From positions 8,491 through 16,042 of the forward strand of contig DKPN01000031.1 in NCBI GenBank assembly GCA_002471195.1: 7,552 nucleotides of DNA, given 5' to 3'. Below the pieces are notes generated by a model. That model was given only the letters and a program-made list of their open reading frames with translations, was not told the origin of the DNA and did no database searches. Made by a program: the position numbers and the translations under genes. The stretch is from Bacteroides sp. UBA7333 (GTDB lineage Bacteria; Bacteroidota; Bacteroidia; Bacteroidales; Bacteroidaceae). Shown in pieces: positions 6,214-7,552 of the stretch. Position 1 is the first letter of the stretch, and the number at the start of each line of letters is the position of its first letter.

Positions 6214-7524
6214 ATGAAAATAGCAATTGTTGGAACGGGTTATGTGGGTTTGGTCACGGGAACATGTTTTGCTGAAATAGGCGTTGATGTTTATTGTGTC
6301 GACACTAATAGTTCAAAAATAGACTCATTAAATAATGGAGTTATTCCTATATATGAACCCGGTTTGGAGGAAATGGTTCTTCGAAATATGAAGTCCGGAC
6401 GTTTGAAATTTACCACTTCACTTGAGAGTTGTTTAAATCTTGTTGACGTTGTTTTTAGTGCAGTGGGCACACCTCCTGATGAAGATGGAAGTGCCGATTT
6501 AAAATATGTTTTAGATGTAGCACGAACGATTGGTCGTAATATGACTAAATATACTCTTGTAGTCACAAAAAGTACTGTTCCGGTTGGTACAGCCAAAAAA
6601 GTAAGAAATGCTATTCAAGAAGAATTGAATAAACGCAATGTTGCTATTGAATTCGATGTGGCTTCAAATCCGGAGTTTTTGAAAGAGGGTAATGCTATTG
6701 CAGATTTCATGAGTCCTGATCGTGTTGTTGTAGGGGTAGAATCAGAGAAGGCCGAGAAAATAATGACCAGATTATATAAACCATTTCAGTTAAATAATTT
6801 CAGAGTTATTTTTATGGATATACCTTCTGCTGAAATGACGAAATATGCAGCAAATGCCATGTTGGCAACTCGTATTAGCTTTATGAACGATATTGCTAAT
6901 CTATGTGAATTGGTAGGTGCTGATGTTAATATGGTGCGAAGTGGAATTGGAACAGATACACGCATTGGACGTAAGTTCTTGTATGCAGGTATAGGTTATG
7001 GTGGATCCTGTTTTCCAAAAGATGTGAAGGCAATTATAAAAACAGCTGAACAGTGTGGTTATCCAATGCGCGTTTTGAAAGCTGTAGAAGAGGTCAATGA
7101 ACTCCAAAAGCAATTACTATTTGAAAAATTAAAAGCGTTATTGCCTGATTTAAAAAATAGAACAATAGCAATATGGGGACTTGCATTTAAACCTGAAACA
7201 GATGATATGCGTGAAGCACCGGCATTGGTCTTAATTCATCTGTTGAAAGAGGCAGGATGTCATATTCGTGTTTATGATCCGATTGCTATGACAGAATGTA
7301 AACGAATAATAGGTGATTCTGTATATTATGCACATGATATGTATGATGCTGTTCTAGATGCTGATGCATTAATGTTATTAACTGAGTGGAAGGAATTTAG
7401 ACTTCCTACATGGGGAGTCATTAAAAAAACAATGATAGGAAATATTGTTTTAGACGGTCGTAATATATATGATGCAAAAGAGGTAGCCGAACTGGGTTTC
7501 GAATACCATTGTATTGGAAAATAA
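6214..7524 (+). CDS. ugd: UDP-glucose 6-dehydrogenase
   Basis: Oxidises UDP-glucose twice with NAD+ to give UDP-glucuronic acid, the donor for glucuronic acid and a precursor of galacturonic acid and pentoses in polysaccharides. The 436-residue protein is complete: N-terminal Rossmann motif GTGYVG (7-12) with D30 closing the NAD site, VTKSTVPVGT (117-126), SNPEFLKEG (151-159), K210 and N214 in MTKYAANAM, the GGSCFPKD motif with catalytic C266 and D270, and WGLAFKPETDDMREAP (321-336) opening the C-terminal UDP-binding domain. I chose the ATG at 6214 because MKIAIVGTGYVG is the family's usual N-terminus; the ATG at 6166 would overlap rfbC by 32 bases and add 16 unrelated residues. Relatives acting on UDP-ManNAc or GDP-mannose share the fold, but the motifs fit Ugd best. 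Confidence 0.94.
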   Translation: MKIAIVGTGYVGLVTGTCFAEIGVDVYCVDTNSSKIDSLNNGVIPIYEPGLEEMVLRNMKSGRLKFTTSLESCLNLVDVVFSAVGTPPDEDGSADLKYVLDVARTIGRNMTKYTLVVTKSTVPVGTAKKVRNAIQEELNKRNVAIEFDVASNPEFLKEGNAIADFMSPDRVVVGVESEKAEKIMTRLYKPFQLNNFRVIFMDIPSAEMTKYAANAMLATRISFMNDIANLCELVGADVNMVRSGIGTDTRIGRKFLYAGIGYGGSCFPKDVKAIIKTAEQCGYPMRVLKAVEEVNELQKQLLFEKLKALLPDLKNRTIAIWGLAFKPETDDMREAPALVLIHLLKEAGCHIRVYDPIAMTECKRIIGDSVYYAHDMYDAVLDADALMLLTEWKEFRLPTWGVIKKTMIGNIVLDGRNIYDAKEVAELGFEYHCIGK

Positions 7525-7529
7525 TTTTA

Positions 7530-7552
7530 ATGATAGCTAAACAAACAGCCCG
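7530..7552 (+). CDS. Start of a further gene, cut by the window end
   Basis: Five bases after the ugd stop an ATG opens a frame (MIAKQTA and onward) that stays open to the window edge. Position, strand and spacing fit the operon pattern upstream. Only about seven residues are visible, far too few to suggest a function, and a chance open frame of this length is common. Confidence 0.4.

Noticed and set aside
6291..6596. Open frame of 101 codons on the - strand opposite ugd
   Set aside because: It is a shadow of the conserved Ugd coding sequence, with no recognisable motif; the other - strand frames (for example 514-777 and 1852-2103) were dropped for the same reason.

Overview
The window looks like part of a surface-polysaccharide (capsule or O-antigen type) locus of a member of the Bacteroidota, most likely Bacteroidales. 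Four things point there. The DNA is very AT-rich: two 60-base stretches I counted are 27% GC in the first gene and 38% GC in the last. Start codons lack Shine-Dalgarno sequences and instead follow A/T-rich leaders. The outer-membrane protein is of the Wzi-like capsule-assembly type common in this phylum. The best promoter candidate fits the Bacteroides -33/-7 pattern rather than the E. coli one. I cannot name the genus from the sequence alone.

Layout, all on the + strand: a GT4 glycosyltransferase (137-1327) stands apart from the rest. A 175-base gap follows (1328-1502) with a perfect 15-bp palindrome and a promoter candidate. Then comes a tight six-gene run: radical SAM/SPASM enzyme (1503-2510), a second GT4 transferase of the DUF1972 type overlapping it by 4 bases (2507-3571), a minimal undecaprenyl-phosphate sugar phosphotransferase (3590-4225), a Wzi-like outer-membrane protein (4253-5647), RfbC/RmlC (5649-6197) and UDP-glucose 6-dehydrogenase (6214-7524). 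An apparent further gene begins at 7530 and runs off the window. No gene on the - strand is convincing.

How they fit together: Ugd makes UDP-glucuronic acid and RfbC does the epimerase step toward dTDP-L-rhamnose. The phosphotransferase loads the first sugar on the lipid carrier, the two GT4 enzymes extend the repeat unit, and the Wzi-like protein acts at the outer membrane in surface assembly. The flippase, polymerase, export proteins and the other rhamnose genes are not here and would have to lie elsewhere. The least predictable member is the radical SAM/SPASM enzyme, which is translationally coupled to a glycosyltransferase and could make an unusual sugar modification. I see no clearly new multi-gene system; the radical SAM-GT pair and the palindrome over the promoter are the points most worth following.
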